DNA of 64,000 nucleotides. Source: CALAED01 sp036555725 (GTDB taxonomy: Bacteria; Actinomycetota; Actinomycetes; Streptosporangiales; Streptosporangiaceae). Position 1 is the stretch's first letter. Every line of letters begins with the position of its first letter. The position numbers were made by a program, and so were the translations under genes. Shown here piece by piece: positions 1-7,507 of this stretch. Where the stretch lies: contig DATBKU010000043.1 in assembly GCA_036555725.1 (NCBI GenBank), positions 62,001 through 126,000 on the forward strand, written 5' to 3'. The notes beneath the pieces were generated by a model, which saw only the letters and a program-made list of their open reading frames with translations, was not told the DNA's origin and ran no database searches.

Positions 1-255
1 GACATCGACCTCGTGGAGATCAACGAGGCCTTCGCCGCGCAGGTACTCCCGTCGGCCGAAGACCTCGGCATCGATATCGACAAGCTCAACGTCAACGGCG
101 GCGCGATCGCGGTCGGCCACCCGTTCGGTATGACCGGCGCCCGCATCACCTCGACCCTGCTGAACAGCCTGCAGTTCCACGACAAGCAGTTCGGCCTGGA
201 GACCATGTGCGTGGGCGGCGGCCAGGGCATGGCAATGATCTTCGAGCGCCTCTGA
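1..255 (+). CDS. Thiolase (acetyl-CoA acyltransferase) C-terminal fragment, cut by window edge
   Basis: The first 85 codons are open from base 1 and end in TGA, so only the C-terminal part of the gene is present. The visible motifs are those of the thiolase C-terminal domain: VEINEAFAAQ, the NVNGGAIAVGHPFG block carrying the catalytic His of the GHP motif, and CVGGGQGMAMIFE carrying the C-x-G catalytic Cys. Thiolases exchange acyl groups with CoA in fatty-acid or other acyl-CoA degradation, or condense acetyl-CoA units. This part cannot tell a FadA-type degradative enzyme from a biosynthetic one. The start and operon partners lie to the left of the window. Confidence 0.93.
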   Translation, partial: DIDLVEINEAFAAQVLPSAEDLGIDIDKLNVNGGAIAVGHPFGMTGARITSTLLNSLQFHDKQFGLETMCVGGGQGMAMIFERL

Positions 256-476
256 GACCGCTGGGGAAGCCTCGCCCGGGCTGGGGATGATTCCGAGGCC
301 GCTGGAGGGTCTCGGAACCGTCCCCGTATCGATGTTCACCTCCGGCGACCGGCATGGCACCGTGCGTAAGAGATGATCTACTTTCTGTGACAGAAAGGTG
401 TGCTCAGGGGGTTGTCTGGAGGCGTGACGTGTTGCACAGTCGCAGGAAGAGGTGCAGAGCGACCAGGAGGTAGCCG

Positions 477-704
477 ATGTCCCTGAATCACTCGCCGGAG
501 ACGCATAAAAATCTCATCGCACGTATTCCCACCGTCACAGGACGTGACCTCCCCGAGTGGTTCCTAGCCATTGAAAACGGCCCGGCATTCCTTCGCTGCG
601 ACGAGCGAGTGAACTGGCTCGCCGACGAGCACGGCATCTCCCACGGCTATGCGGCCGCCCTCGTGCACGAGCACGGGCTGAGCCGCCGCGCGCGCCGCTA
701 CTGA
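477..704 (+). CDS. DUF4287 family small protein
   Basis: This 75-residue protein starts at ATG 477, with a GAGGTAG stretch just upstream. It contains the pattern of DUF4287 proteins: an N-terminal THKNLIARIP segment, GRDLPEWF, then WLADEHGISHGYAAALVHEH. The family is widespread in actinobacteria, often as a single domain of about this length or paired with DUF5655, and has no established biochemical function. There is no signal peptide or membrane segment. It appears to be a single-gene unit, followed within 15 bases by a strong hairpin terminator. Function is unknown. Confidence 0.8.
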   Translation: MSLNHSPETHKNLIARIPTVTGRDLPEWFLAIENGPAFLRCDERVNWLADEHGISHGYAAALVHEHGLSRRARRY

Positions 705-718
705 CGTTGACGACGCTG

Positions 719-749
719 AAGGGCGCCGCGATCCGATCGCGGCGCCCTT
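719..749 (+). terminator. Hairpin terminator after the DUF4287 gene
   Basis: A perfect 14-bp stem (AAGGGCGCCGCGAT with its complement) encloses a 3-base loop, 14 bases after the stop codon. The 3' arm ends in CTTAG rather than a long T tract, which is common in high-GC actinobacteria. Confidence 0.8.
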
Positions 750-834
750 AGTCGTCCCTTGGCGCTTTCCCCGCGCCGGGCCCTCATGCCCGCCGGCGCA
801 TGAATTGTCAGGGGCTCCCGGTAGCTTGCGGCGC

Positions 835-1776
835 GTGACTGAATCTCCTGGGAACATAGCGCTGGCAGGCAAGGTCGTCGTCGTCACCGGGGCGACGCGC
901 GGCTGCGGCCGGGCGATCGCGGTCGAGCTGGGCCGGCTCGGCGCGACGGTGTACGCCACCGGGCGGACCACGCGTAGGTCCTCATCGCCGATGAAGCGGC
1001 CCGAGACCATCGAAGACACCGCGGAACTGATCGACGCGGCGGGCGGTCATGGCGTCGCGGTGCGCTGCGACTTCAACTCGGTCGACGACGTCGACGCCCT
1101 GCGGGCACAGATCGAGGCGGACCACGGTCGCCTCGACATCTTGGTCGACGACGTGTGGGGCGGCGACCCGTTCTCCGACATCCCCTTCGTCAAGGACTTC
1201 TGGAAGTCCAGCCTCGACGACGGGCTCTACCTGGTGCACAACGCGCTCGACACACACCTGATCGCCCTGCATCGGCTGCTGCCCCTGGTCGTGCGCCGGT
1301 CCGGCGGCCTGGTGATCGAGGTCACCGACGGCGACAACGACGACTACGTCGGCGCCGGCATCCCCTACTACCTGGCCAAGTGCGGCGTGCGCGCGCTCGG
1401 CCGGGCCCTGGGGGTGGAGCTGGCCAAGCACGACTGCACCGGCCTCACCGTCACGCCGGGTTTCCTCCGTTCGGAGGCGATGCTGGACGCCTTCGAGGTC
1501 ACCGAGGAAACCTGGCGGGATGCCGTCGGCAAGACCGCACCCACCGACTTCGCGGTCTCCGAGACGCCCACCTATCTCGGCCGCGCCGTCGCCGCGCTCG
1601 CCACCGACCCCGGCGTGTCCAGGTTCGCCGGCCGGACCCTCGCCTCGTGGACGTTGATGCGCGAGTACGGCTTCACCGATGTCGACGGCACCCGACCCGA
1701 CTTCGGCCGCTGGCTCAGCGACGTCCGCGAGGCCGGTCTCGACCCGGCCACCGCCGACCCCGCCCCTTTCCGCTGA
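835..1776 (+). CDS. Short-chain dehydrogenase/reductase (SDR) family oxidoreductase
   Basis: The protein of about 313 residues begins with a Rossmann fold: KVVVVTGATRGCGRAIAVEL holds the TGxxxGxG dinucleotide motif. It has the central DILVDDVWGG region in place of the classical NNAG, and a Y-x-x-x-K catalytic pair in PYYLAKCGV. The length exceeds the usual 250 residues because of a C-terminal extension typical of larger SDRs that act on bulky or unknown substrates. The GTG at 835 is chosen because the TTG 30 bases upstream adds residues unlike the family. The substrate cannot be told from the sequence. The gene stands alone and is followed by an inverted repeat. Confidence 0.88.
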   Translation: MTESPGNIALAGKVVVVTGATRGCGRAIAVELGRLGATVYATGRTTRRSSSPMKRPETIEDTAELIDAAGGHGVAVRCDFNSVDDVDALRAQIEADHGRLDILVDDVWGGDPFSDIPFVKDFWKSSLDDGLYLVHNALDTHLIALHRLLPLVVRRSGGLVIEVTDGDNDDYVGAGIPYYLAKCGVRALGRALGVELAKHDCTGLTVTPGFLRSEAMLDAFEVTEETWRDAVGKTAPTDFAVSETPTYLGRAVAALATDPGVSRFAGRTLASWTLMREYGFTDVDGTRPDFGRWLSDVREAGLDPATADPAPFR

Positions 1777-1782
1777 ACCGCT

Positions 1783-1847
1783 GTCCCCGAGGAGGCTCCG
1801 CCCCGGCCCGCCGCATGCGGCGGCGAACCAGGGGACACCTCGGGGAC
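1783..1847. repeat. Nested inverted repeat downstream of the SDR gene
   Basis: GTCCCCGAGG at 1783-1792 is repeated inverted at 1838-1847. Between them lies a 16-base perfect palindrome, CCGCCGCATGCGGCGG (1808-1823). It lies just past the SDR stop and just past the 3' end of the converging tRNA, so a bidirectional termination structure is the simplest reading. Confidence 0.5.
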
Positions 1848-1852
1848 AAACG

Positions 1853-1926
1853 TGCCCCTGGTCGGATTTGAACCGACACGTCGGGCCCTTTTAGGGGGCC
1901 GGCCTCTGCCGTTGGGCTACAGGGGC
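1853..1926 (-). tRNA. tRNA-like gene with UAA-type anticodon loop and non-canonical features
   Basis: Read on the minus strand, the 74 bases fold as a cloverleaf. A 7-bp acceptor stem pairs GCCCCTG with CAGGGGC and is followed by discriminator A. There is a short D arm (GCC/GGC), a 5-bp anticodon stem (GGCCC/GGGCC) with loop CCTAAAA, and a perfect T arm, GTCGG TTCAAAT CCGAC. CCA is not encoded. By position the anticodon is TAA, which would read UUA leucine codons. However, position 33 is C instead of the near-universal U, and the long variable arm of leucine tRNAs is missing. Isotype and activity are therefore uncertain; it may be a diverged or specialised tRNA. It lies downstream of ndh on the same strand. 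Confidence 0.7.
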
Positions 1927-1935
1927 ATACCGCCC

Positions 1936-1958
1936 GGATTCCGGCGTCGCCGGAATCC
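1936..1958. repeat. Inverted repeat between ndh and the tRNA-like gene
   Basis: GGATTCCGGC and GCCGGAATCC form a perfect 10-bp stem around a GTC loop, just upstream of the tRNA-like gene on its own strand. It could be a second terminator after ndh or a processing structure. Confidence 0.45.
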
Positions 1959-2038
1959 GGCTCCGCCATTCTGCGTGGCCCAAAGGTAAGGCCGTAGGTC
2001 ATGTTCTTTGACCGAGACCTGATCGCGCACGAATAGAG

Positions 2039-2070
2039 ACTGAGAGCTCGCGAAGAAGCGAGCTCTCAGT
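2039..2070 (-). terminator. Hairpin terminator overlapping the ndh stop codon
   Basis: A perfect 13-bp stem (ACTGAGAGCTCGC with its complement) surrounds the 6-base loop GAAGAA. The 3' arm on the coding strand begins within the last base of the ndh stop codon, so the hairpin follows directly after translation ends. Confidence 0.8.
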
Positions 2071-3473
2071 CATTTGGAGAGGGACTTACGGTCCTGTGAT
2101 TGCTGGTCACGCCGCCGTTGCCCGGCCGTGGCCAGCTGGAATTCCTCGTGCGGCCGTTGCAGCGCGCCGAGCGAGACGATTTCCCGCCGGAAGAATAGGG
2201 CAAGTGTCCAGTCAAGGACCACCCGGACTTTCCGGTTAAATGTCGGGACCCTCGACAAATGGTAAGTGCGGTGCAGGAACCAGGCGATCCAGCCGCGCGC
2301 CTTCACGCCGTACACCTGGGCCACGCCCTTGTGCAGCCCGAGGCTGGCCACCGAGCCCGCGTAGGCGTGCCGGTACGGCTTGAGCGGCTTGCCCCGCAGC
2401 GTGGCGACGATGTTGTCGCCGAGGACCTTCGCCTGCCGTACGGCGTGCTGGGCGTTGGGCGCGGTGAACTCGCCCGGCTTGGTGAGGTCGGGCACGGCCG
2501 CGTTGTCGCCCGCCGCGAACGCGTCGTGCAGGCCCTCCAGGGTGAGCTCGGCGGTCGCCTTGAGCCGCCCCTTGTCGTCGACCGGCAGGTCCGACTCGCG
2601 GACGACCGGCTGCGGCTTCACGCCCGCCGTCCACACCAACGTGCCGGCGTCGAACGCCTCGCCGTCGCTCAACTCGATGTGGCCGTCCTCGGCCGACTTG
2701 AGCAGCGTTTCGAGCTTGACGTCGATGCCGCGGCGGCGCAACGCCTCGACCGTCCACTTGCCCATGTCGCGGCCGACCTCGGGCAGGATGTGATCGGTCG
2801 CCTCGACGAGCACCCAGCGCATCTCGTCGGCCCGCAGATGCGGGTAGTACTTGGTCGCGCTGCGGGCCATGTCTTCGAGCTCGGCCAGCGCCTCCACGCC
2901 GGCGAAACCGCCGCCGACGAACACGAAGGTGAGCGCCCGCCGCTTGAGCGCGGCGTCCTCTGTCGACTCCGCGATGTCCAGCTGCGCGAGCACGTGGTTG
3001 CGCAGGTAGATGGCCTCGCCGACGGTCTTGAAACCGATGCCGTGCTCGGCCAGGCCGGGGATCGGCAGGGTACGGGAGATCGAGCCCGCGGCGACGACCA
3101 GCAAGTCGTACGAAAGCTCGCGCGTGCCGTCGTCGGTCAGCTCGGCTCCCACCAGCTGGACGAGCGCCCGATGCCGCCCGTGGTCGATCCGGGTGACGCG
3201 GCCGTTGAGGACGCGCACCCGGGGCAGCACCTGGCGCAGCGGCGCCACGACGTGCCGGGGCTCGAGGTTCCCCGCGGCCGCCTCCGGCAGGAAGGGCTGG
3301 TAGGTCATGTACGACTGGGGGTCGACGACAGTGACCTCAACGTCGCCGCGCTTAAGCTCCCGGCGCAGCTTCTGCTGGAGCCGAAGGGCCGTGTACATCC
3401 CGACGTAGCCGCCGCCGACGATGAGCACACGTGCAGTGGTGTTTATCGGGGACATGTCCGGAGCCTTACCCAT
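2070..3473 (-). CDS. ndh: Type-II NADH dehydrogenase (NDH-2), FAD-dependent
   Basis: This single-subunit, non-proton-pumping NADH:quinone oxidoreductase passes electrons from NADH to the membrane quinone pool. The N-terminal Rossmann motif VLIVGGGYVGMYTALRL binds FAD, and a second motif, TFVFVGGGFAGVEALAEL, binds NADH. ELSYDLLVVAAGS and AGDNAAVPDL are typical of the family. The C-terminal part is amphipathic and suits peripheral membrane attachment. ATG 3473 is preferred because GAGGTGA lies about nine bases upstream. Starting at 3596 would place a perfect operator-like palindrome inside the coding region. The Rex-like operator 24 bases upstream suggests control by the NADH/NAD ratio. A hairpin terminator closes the single-gene unit. 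Confidence 0.95.
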   Translation of the reverse strand: MGKAPDMSPINTTARVLIVGGGYVGMYTALRLQQKLRRELKRGDVEVTVVDPQSYMTYQPFLPEAAAGNLEPRHVVAPLRQVLPRVRVLNGRVTRIDHGRHRALVQLVGAELTDDGTRELSYDLLVVAAGSISRTLPIPGLAEHGIGFKTVGEAIYLRNHVLAQLDIAESTEDAALKRRALTFVFVGGGFAGVEALAELEDMARSATKYYPHLRADEMRWVLVEATDHILPEVGRDMGKWTVEALRRRGIDVKLETLLKSAEDGHIELSDGEAFDAGTLVWTAGVKPQPVVRESDLPVDDKGRLKATAELTLEGLHDAFAAGDNAAVPDLTKPGEFTAPNAQHAVRQAKVLGDNIVATLRGKPLKPYRHAYAGSVASLGLHKGVAQVYGVKARGWIAWFLHRTYHLSRVPTFNRKVRVVLDWTLALFFRREIVSLGALQRPHEEFQLATAGQRRRDQQSQDRKSLSK

Positions 3474-3496
3474 GGCGACCGTCACCTCACTCAAGG

Positions 3497-3520
3497 AGCT
3501 TGTGAATCTATTCACAAGCT
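3497..3520 (-). promoter_or_regulatory. Rex-like redox operator upstream of ndh
   Basis: Two 11-base arms, AGCTTGTGAAT and ATTCACAAGCT, are perfect inverted repeats separated by two bases. The core, TGTGAA-N4-TTCACA, has the length and half-sites of the Streptomyces Rex operator. Rex is an NADH-sensing repressor of respiratory genes, and ndh-type genes are known targets in related bacteria. The match is seen in the sequence; binding is inferred. Confidence 0.8.
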
Positions 3521-3747
3521 TTCGCACACTTAGAGCATGCCGATGCGGGAGGAAATTCCCGTCCCTGGCACTTTTCGATGAGGTGGCGCAAGTCACGCTA
3601 TTTCGCTCCGAACCCGGGGGCTCCGTCGTGCATCACACATCAAGGAACGGGGGGTGCGGGTCAGGGCCAGACGGGGGCGTCAGGCGATGACACCATCGCT
3701 TGGCAGGCCCTGCCCCGCAGCCAAACCCCTTGACGAGCCTCACACCT

Positions 3748-4566
3748 TCATTGACCGTCCGTGCCGTCAATGGAAGCGGCTCTGGTGAAGACCGCGTCGA
3801 GCATCTCCGTGGTGACCCGGCCGGTGAAGGTGTTCTGCTGGCTCGGGTGATAGCTGCCGAGCAGCCGTACGACATGTCCGCCCGGCGCCACCAGCTCGAC
3901 CTCGACGCCGTGGCCGAAGGACGGCCGGGGCCGGGGCAGCTTGTAACCGGCCTGCCGGAGCGCGGGCCACACGCCCTGCCAGGCATAACCGCCGAGCGCG
4001 ACGATCGCCCGTACGCTGCCGGCCACCTCCGAGACCTCCCGCTCAAGCCAGGGAAGGCACGCGGCGCGCTCGGCGGGCGTGGGTTTGTTGTCGGGCGGAG
4101 CGCAGCGAACCGTGGCCGCCACCCGGGTCCCGATCAACCGCTGGCCGTCGCCCGCGTACGCGCTGGTCGGCAGGGTGGCGAGCCCCACCCGATGCAGCGA
4201 CGCGAACAGCCAGTCGCCCGACCGGTCCCCCGTGAAGATCCGGCCCGTACGGTTGCCGCCGTGCGCCGCCGGGGCCAGTCCGACGATCAGGATCCGCGGC
4301 TCCTCGTCACCCCACCCCGAGATGGGACGGCCCCAGTACGTCTCGGTCGCGTACGCCCGGCGCCGCTCGACCGCGACCCGCTCGCGCCACTCGACGAGCC
4401 GCGGGCAGGCGCGGCAGACCGACTGCCGGGCGACCAGCTCGGCCAGCGTCGGGGCGGACGCGGCCAGCTCTGTCACGTCCTCGGGGGTATGCGCCACCGG
4501 CGTGTCCGGCCCGGCGGGGTCGCCCGGCCACCCGGTTCCCGGCCGAACGAAGGGCGCGTTGGTCAT
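3748..4566 (-). CDS. Family-5 (UDGb) uracil-DNA glycosylase
   Basis: This protein of about 272 residues removes uracil and related deaminated bases from DNA at the start of base-excision repair. Diagnostic features are the GLAPAAHGGNRTGR block (motif A of UDGb, residues about 97-110, which lacks the catalytic Asp/Asn of other families) and SYHPSQQNTFTG near the C-terminus. Four cysteines suit a [4Fe-4S] cluster: C51 and C54 in CRACP, then C155 and C170. Family-5 enzymes are typical of GC-rich actinobacteria and thermophiles, where cytosine deamination is a heavy load. It is transcribed away from ndh's promoter region and is separated by 33 bases from the next gene upstream on its strand. Confidence 0.93.
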   Translation of the reverse strand: MTNAPFVRPGTGWPGDPAGPDTPVAHTPEDVTELAASAPTLAELVARQSVCRACPRLVEWRERVAVERRRAYATETYWGRPISGWGDEEPRILIVGLAPAAHGGNRTGRIFTGDRSGDWLFASLHRVGLATLPTSAYAGDGQRLIGTRVAATVRCAPPDNKPTPAERAACLPWLEREVSEVAGSVRAIVALGGYAWQGVWPALRQAGYKLPRPRPSFGHGVEVELVAPGGHVVRLLGSYHPSQQNTFTGRVTTEMLDAVFTRAASIDGTDGQ

Positions 4567-4599
4567 GCGGGCATCCTGCCACCCGCCGGGGGCGCACCC

Positions 4600-5382
4600 C
4601 TAGGCGCGCTGGCTCTGCCGGGCGCGATGCCGGAACACCCGCCACAGGTAGGAGGCCAGCTCGACCGTGTAGCGGTACCACAGCCGTTTGGGGTCGCGGT
4701 ACAGGCGATACAGGAAGCCGATCCGGAGCCGCAGCACCCACGTCGGGTACCACTCGCGGCGTTCGGCCAGGTGCTCGAGATAGGCACCGCAGGTAATGAT
4801 GACCGGCACCTCCAGCCGGTCGCGGTTCTCCGCGACGAACCGCTGCTGCAGCGGCGTGCCGAGGCCGACCTGCAGGATGTCGGGCTTCGCCTCGTTGATC
4901 TCGGCGATGATCCGTTCGGTGTCGGCCGCGGGCAGCCGGCCGTTGTCCGAGCCCCAGTGCCCGTGCTGGGTGCCGACGATGTGGATGCCGGGGAACCACT
5001 TCTCCAGGTTGACCGCCGCGGTGTCCGCGACCCCGGGGGCGTTGCCGAACAGGTAGATCCGCCAGCCCTCCGCGGCGGCCGAGCCGAACAGGTCGTCGGT
5101 CAGGTCGTCGTTGGCCATCCGCGCGGGTAGCGGCCGGCCGAGGATCTTCGCCGCCATCACGACCCCCCACCCGTCGGCCAGGTTGAGGTCGAAGGAGTTC
5201 ATCAGCTCCCGCAGCCCACGGTTGCGCTGCGCGGCCATCACGTAGTTGGGATTGGCGAAGGTCACCAGCAGCTGCGTTCGCGTCTGGACGGCCTCCCCCA
5301 CGAACCGCCGGAGCAGTGGCACGTCAGCCACGCTCACCCGTACACCCATGACATCGACGGTGTCGTGCGGCCAAACCGGCAT
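4600..5382 (-). CDS. WecG/TagA/CpsF family glycosyltransferase (GT26)
   Basis: The protein of about 260 residues carries the family hallmarks. TFANPNYVMAAQRN is followed by DLNLADGWGVVMAAKILG, whose D-G-x-G element holds the catalytic aspartate. Next come IYLFGNAPGVADTAA and ILQVGLGTPLQQRF. Members transfer ManNAc-type or other sugars from UDP-sugar donors to lipid-linked intermediates in teichoic acid or polysaccharide assembly. The basic, aromatic C-terminal stretch (WYRYTVELASYLWRVFRHR) suits peripheral membrane attachment. ATG 5382 is preferred over GTG 5403 because AGGGAGAG lies just upstream. No polysaccharide genes are adjacent; the EPS-like locus is about 44 kb away, so its partner pathway is unknown. 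Confidence 0.9.
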   Translation of the reverse strand: MPVWPHDTVDVMGVRVSVADVPLLRRFVGEAVQTRTQLLVTFANPNYVMAAQRNRGLRELMNSFDLNLADGWGVVMAAKILGRPLPARMANDDLTDDLFGSAAAEGWRIYLFGNAPGVADTAAVNLEKWFPGIHIVGTQHGHWGSDNGRLPAADTERIIAEINEAKPDILQVGLGTPLQQRFVAENRDRLEVPVIITCGAYLEHLAERREWYPTWVLRLRIGFLYRLYRDPKRLWYRYTVELASYLWRVFRHRARQSQRA

Positions 5383-5472
5383 TGCTCTCCCTGCGCGGAC
5401 CACGTACCGAACGTACGGGAAAGGGGAGCATACCGAGAGGCAAAGGAGTGATGTTACTCGGGTAACGATTGA

Positions 5473-6387
5473 CTACACGAGAGACCAAGCGATCCCGTCG
5501 AGAATGTCGTGTTCGCTGGCCACGATGGCGCCGAAGCCGTACTCCCGTATGAGGCGGTCGAGGATCAGCGCACCGGCGCCGCTCACGTCGACCCGGCCCG
5601 GATGCATGACGCCGACCTTCGCGCGCTCTTCGTGGGTGGAGTGCAGCAGCCAGCGGGTTACCTCGTGCACCTGCGTCGCGGTGATGCGCGACAGGTGGAT
5701 GCGCGTCGAATCGTACTTGGGCAGGCCGAGCGCCATGCCGACCACGGTGGTGACGGCCCCGGCCAGGCCGACCAGCGTACGCGCCCGGTCGACCGGCACT
5801 GTCTCGCGTACGGAGGCCAGCGCCGCGTCGATGTCGGCGGCGGCGTCGGCGATCTGCTCTGGGGTGGGCGGGTCGCCCCGCAGGTGCCGCTCCGTCATCC
5901 GGACGCAGCCGATGTCGACCGACCGGGCCGCCTCGACCTCGACGCCGCCGTATACGAACTCGGTCGAGCCGCCGCCAATGTCGACCACGAGGTACGGCCG
6001 CGGCGGGCGGGGCGCGATGAGGTCGCGGGTGGCGCCCATGAATGACAGCGCCGCCTCCTCATCACCCGTGATGACCTCGGGCTCGACACCGAAGATGTCC
6101 ACGACGCCATCAACGAACTCGGCCCGGTTGCGGGCGTCGCGGGTGGCGCTGGTGGCGACCACGCGTACCCGTTCGGCTCCGTGCGCGTCGACGAGCTTGG
6201 CGTAGCAGCGCATCGCGGCGAAGGTCCGTTCGAGGGCCTCGGGCGCCAGCACGCCGGTCTGGTCGACTCCCTGGCCCAGCCGGACGATCTCCATCCGCCG
6301 TTCCAGGTCGGTCAGGCGGTCGGTGATGTCGGCGACCAGGAGCCGCACCGAGTTGGTCCCGCAGTCGACAGCTGCGACACGAGTCAC
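5473..6387 (-). CDS. ppx: Ppx/GppA family exopolyphosphatase
   Basis: The protein of about 304 residues is of the ASKHA fold. It begins VTRVAAVDCGTNSVRLLVAD, and YLVVDIGGGSTEFVY supplies the second phosphate-binding loop. VVATSATRDARNR is also typical of the family. It hydrolyses terminal phosphates from polyphosphate or the 5'-phosphate of pppGpp. It corresponds in length to the short actinobacterial PPX proteins that lack the C-terminal HD domain. GTG 6387 is preceded by GGGAGGTG and overlaps the DUF501 stop by four bases, so the two are translationally coupled. It is the last gene of the eno-divIC-DUF501-ppx series conserved in actinobacteria. Confidence 0.93.
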   Translation of the reverse strand: MTRVAAVDCGTNSVRLLVADITDRLTDLERRMEIVRLGQGVDQTGVLAPEALERTFAAMRCYAKLVDAHGAERVRVVATSATRDARNRAEFVDGVVDIFGVEPEVITGDEEAALSFMGATRDLIAPRPPRPYLVVDIGGGSTEFVYGGVEVEAARSVDIGCVRMTERHLRGDPPTPEQIADAAADIDAALASVRETVPVDRARTLVGLAGAVTTVVGMALGLPKYDSTRIHLSRITATQVHEVTRWLLHSTHEERAKVGVMHPGRVDVSGAGALILDRLIREYGFGAIVASEHDILDGIAWSLV

Positions 6388-6941
6388 CGTCGCGGCACCT
6401 CCCCTCCCTCGGTGGAGATCAATACCGGTTCCTGACCTTCGTTGTAAAGAGGACGGACGCACGGCCCGGACCGCCACCACGCTGGAAGCGCTTCGAGCGC
6501 CTCCGCGCCGAGCGGATTGCTCCCGGGCACCGCGAGCTCGTGCGCCACCAGCGCATGCAGGCATTTGACGCGGTTCGGCATGCCCCCGGCGGTCTGGGTG
6601 CCCGCGGGCAGCGGCTCGATTCCGTCGTCGCGGGCGGCCGCGTCCCGGCGCGTCCGGTAGTCGGCGTGGGCGGCGTGGTACCGCTCGGCGAGGTCCGGAT
6701 CGGTGGCCAGCCGGGCCGTCATCTCCCGCATCAGGCCGCTCGCCTCGAGCGTCCCGACGGCCGAGGCGGCCTTCGGGCAGGTCAGGTAGAACAGCGTCGG
6801 GAACGGGGTGCCGTCCGGCAGCCGCGGCGCCGTCTCGATCACGTCGGGCAGCCCGCACGGGCAGCGGTGCGCGACGCGCCGCGCGCCGCGCGGCTCGCGC
6901 CCGAGTTGGGCGGCCACGGCCGCCCGGTCGCGCTCCTCCAT
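6384..6941 (-). CDS. DUF501 domain protein
   Basis: A protein of about 185 residues of the DUF501 family, recognised by GLPDVIETAPRLPDGTPFPT, LTCPKAASAVGTLEASG and NRVKCLHALVAHELA. The conserved Cys/His residues (CPCG, TCPK, KCLH) recur in the family, but no function is established. It always sits between divIC and ppx in actinobacteria, as it does here, and its stop overlaps the ppx start by four bases. ATG 6941 is preferred over GTG 6953 because GTG 6953 lacks room for a ribosome site, while AAGGG precedes 6941. Confidence 0.88.
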   Translation of the reverse strand: MEERDRAAVAAQLGREPRGARRVAHRCPCGLPDVIETAPRLPDGTPFPTLFYLTCPKAASAVGTLEASGLMREMTARLATDPDLAERYHAAHADYRTRRDAAARDDGIEPLPAGTQTAGGMPNRVKCLHALVAHELAVPGSNPLGAEALEALPAWWRSGPCVRPLYNEGQEPVLISTEGGEVPRR

Positions 6942-7063
6942 GCCGTTCCACACCCTTGCCGTCGATCAGCGTTTGTCCGCGCCCGGCTCTCCAACCTCAG
7001 TCGAATCCCCGTACCACGACGGTACCCTGCGTACTTTCGAAGCTCAGCGGCCTTGTCAGAAGC

Positions 7064-7501
7064 TCAGCGGCCGTTGTCGGCGGCCTCCACCGAGCGCCAT
7101 AGCGTCACGTACCACGGTGGCGTGCGGTGGGTCTGGCCCCGCCCGGCGCTCTGCCCGGCCCCGCCACTGCCGTCGAGCACCACGTAGCACTTCTCGCCCG
7201 GCATGCAGTAGTGCAGGCGGCGTCGCGCCTCTCTTTTAATGTACGACTCGTCGCCGAGCCGCTTTTTGTGCTGCGCGAGCTGCTCGACCTGCTGCTGGGC
7301 GACGCGCTGCTGCTGCCGCAGCGCGGCGATCTCGCGGCGCTGGGCGATGTACTCCCGGATGGGGTACGCCAGGCTCAGCGCGATCGCACACACCACGACC
7401 GCCAGGATCGCGGCCCGGCTGGTCAGGTGCCCGCGCGCCCCGCCCCGTACGGCCGCGGCCGCACGGGAGGTGTCGCCCCTGGGGGAGGAGCCGCCGGCCA
7501 C
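7064..7501 (-). CDS. ftsB: FtsB/DivIC septum formation initiator family protein
   Basis: The 145-residue protein has a basic N-terminus, one transmembrane helix at about residues 29-47 (AAILAVVVCAIALSLAYPI), and a coiled coil rich in Gln, Arg and Ala at about residues 48-85. An extracytoplasmic tail follows with the family motif YIKREARRRLHYCMPGEK. DivIC/FtsB proteins bridge early and late division proteins and work with FtsL and FtsQ at the septum. The GTG start lies seven bases after the eno stop, so it is co-transcribed with eno, as in other actinobacteria. Confidence 0.92.
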   Translation of the reverse strand: MAGGSSPRGDTSRAAAAVRGGARGHLTSRAAILAVVVCAIALSLAYPIREYIAQRREIAALRQQQRVAQQQVEQLAQHKKRLGDESYIKREARRRLHYCMPGEKCYVVLDGSGGAGQSAGRGQTHRTPPWYVTLWRSVEAADNGR

Positions 7502-7507
7502 CGCGGG

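Noticed and set aside
1853..1926. bldA-type tRNA-Leu(UAA)
   Set aside because: Leucine tRNAs have a long variable arm and U33. This gene has neither, so only a tRNA-like call is safe.
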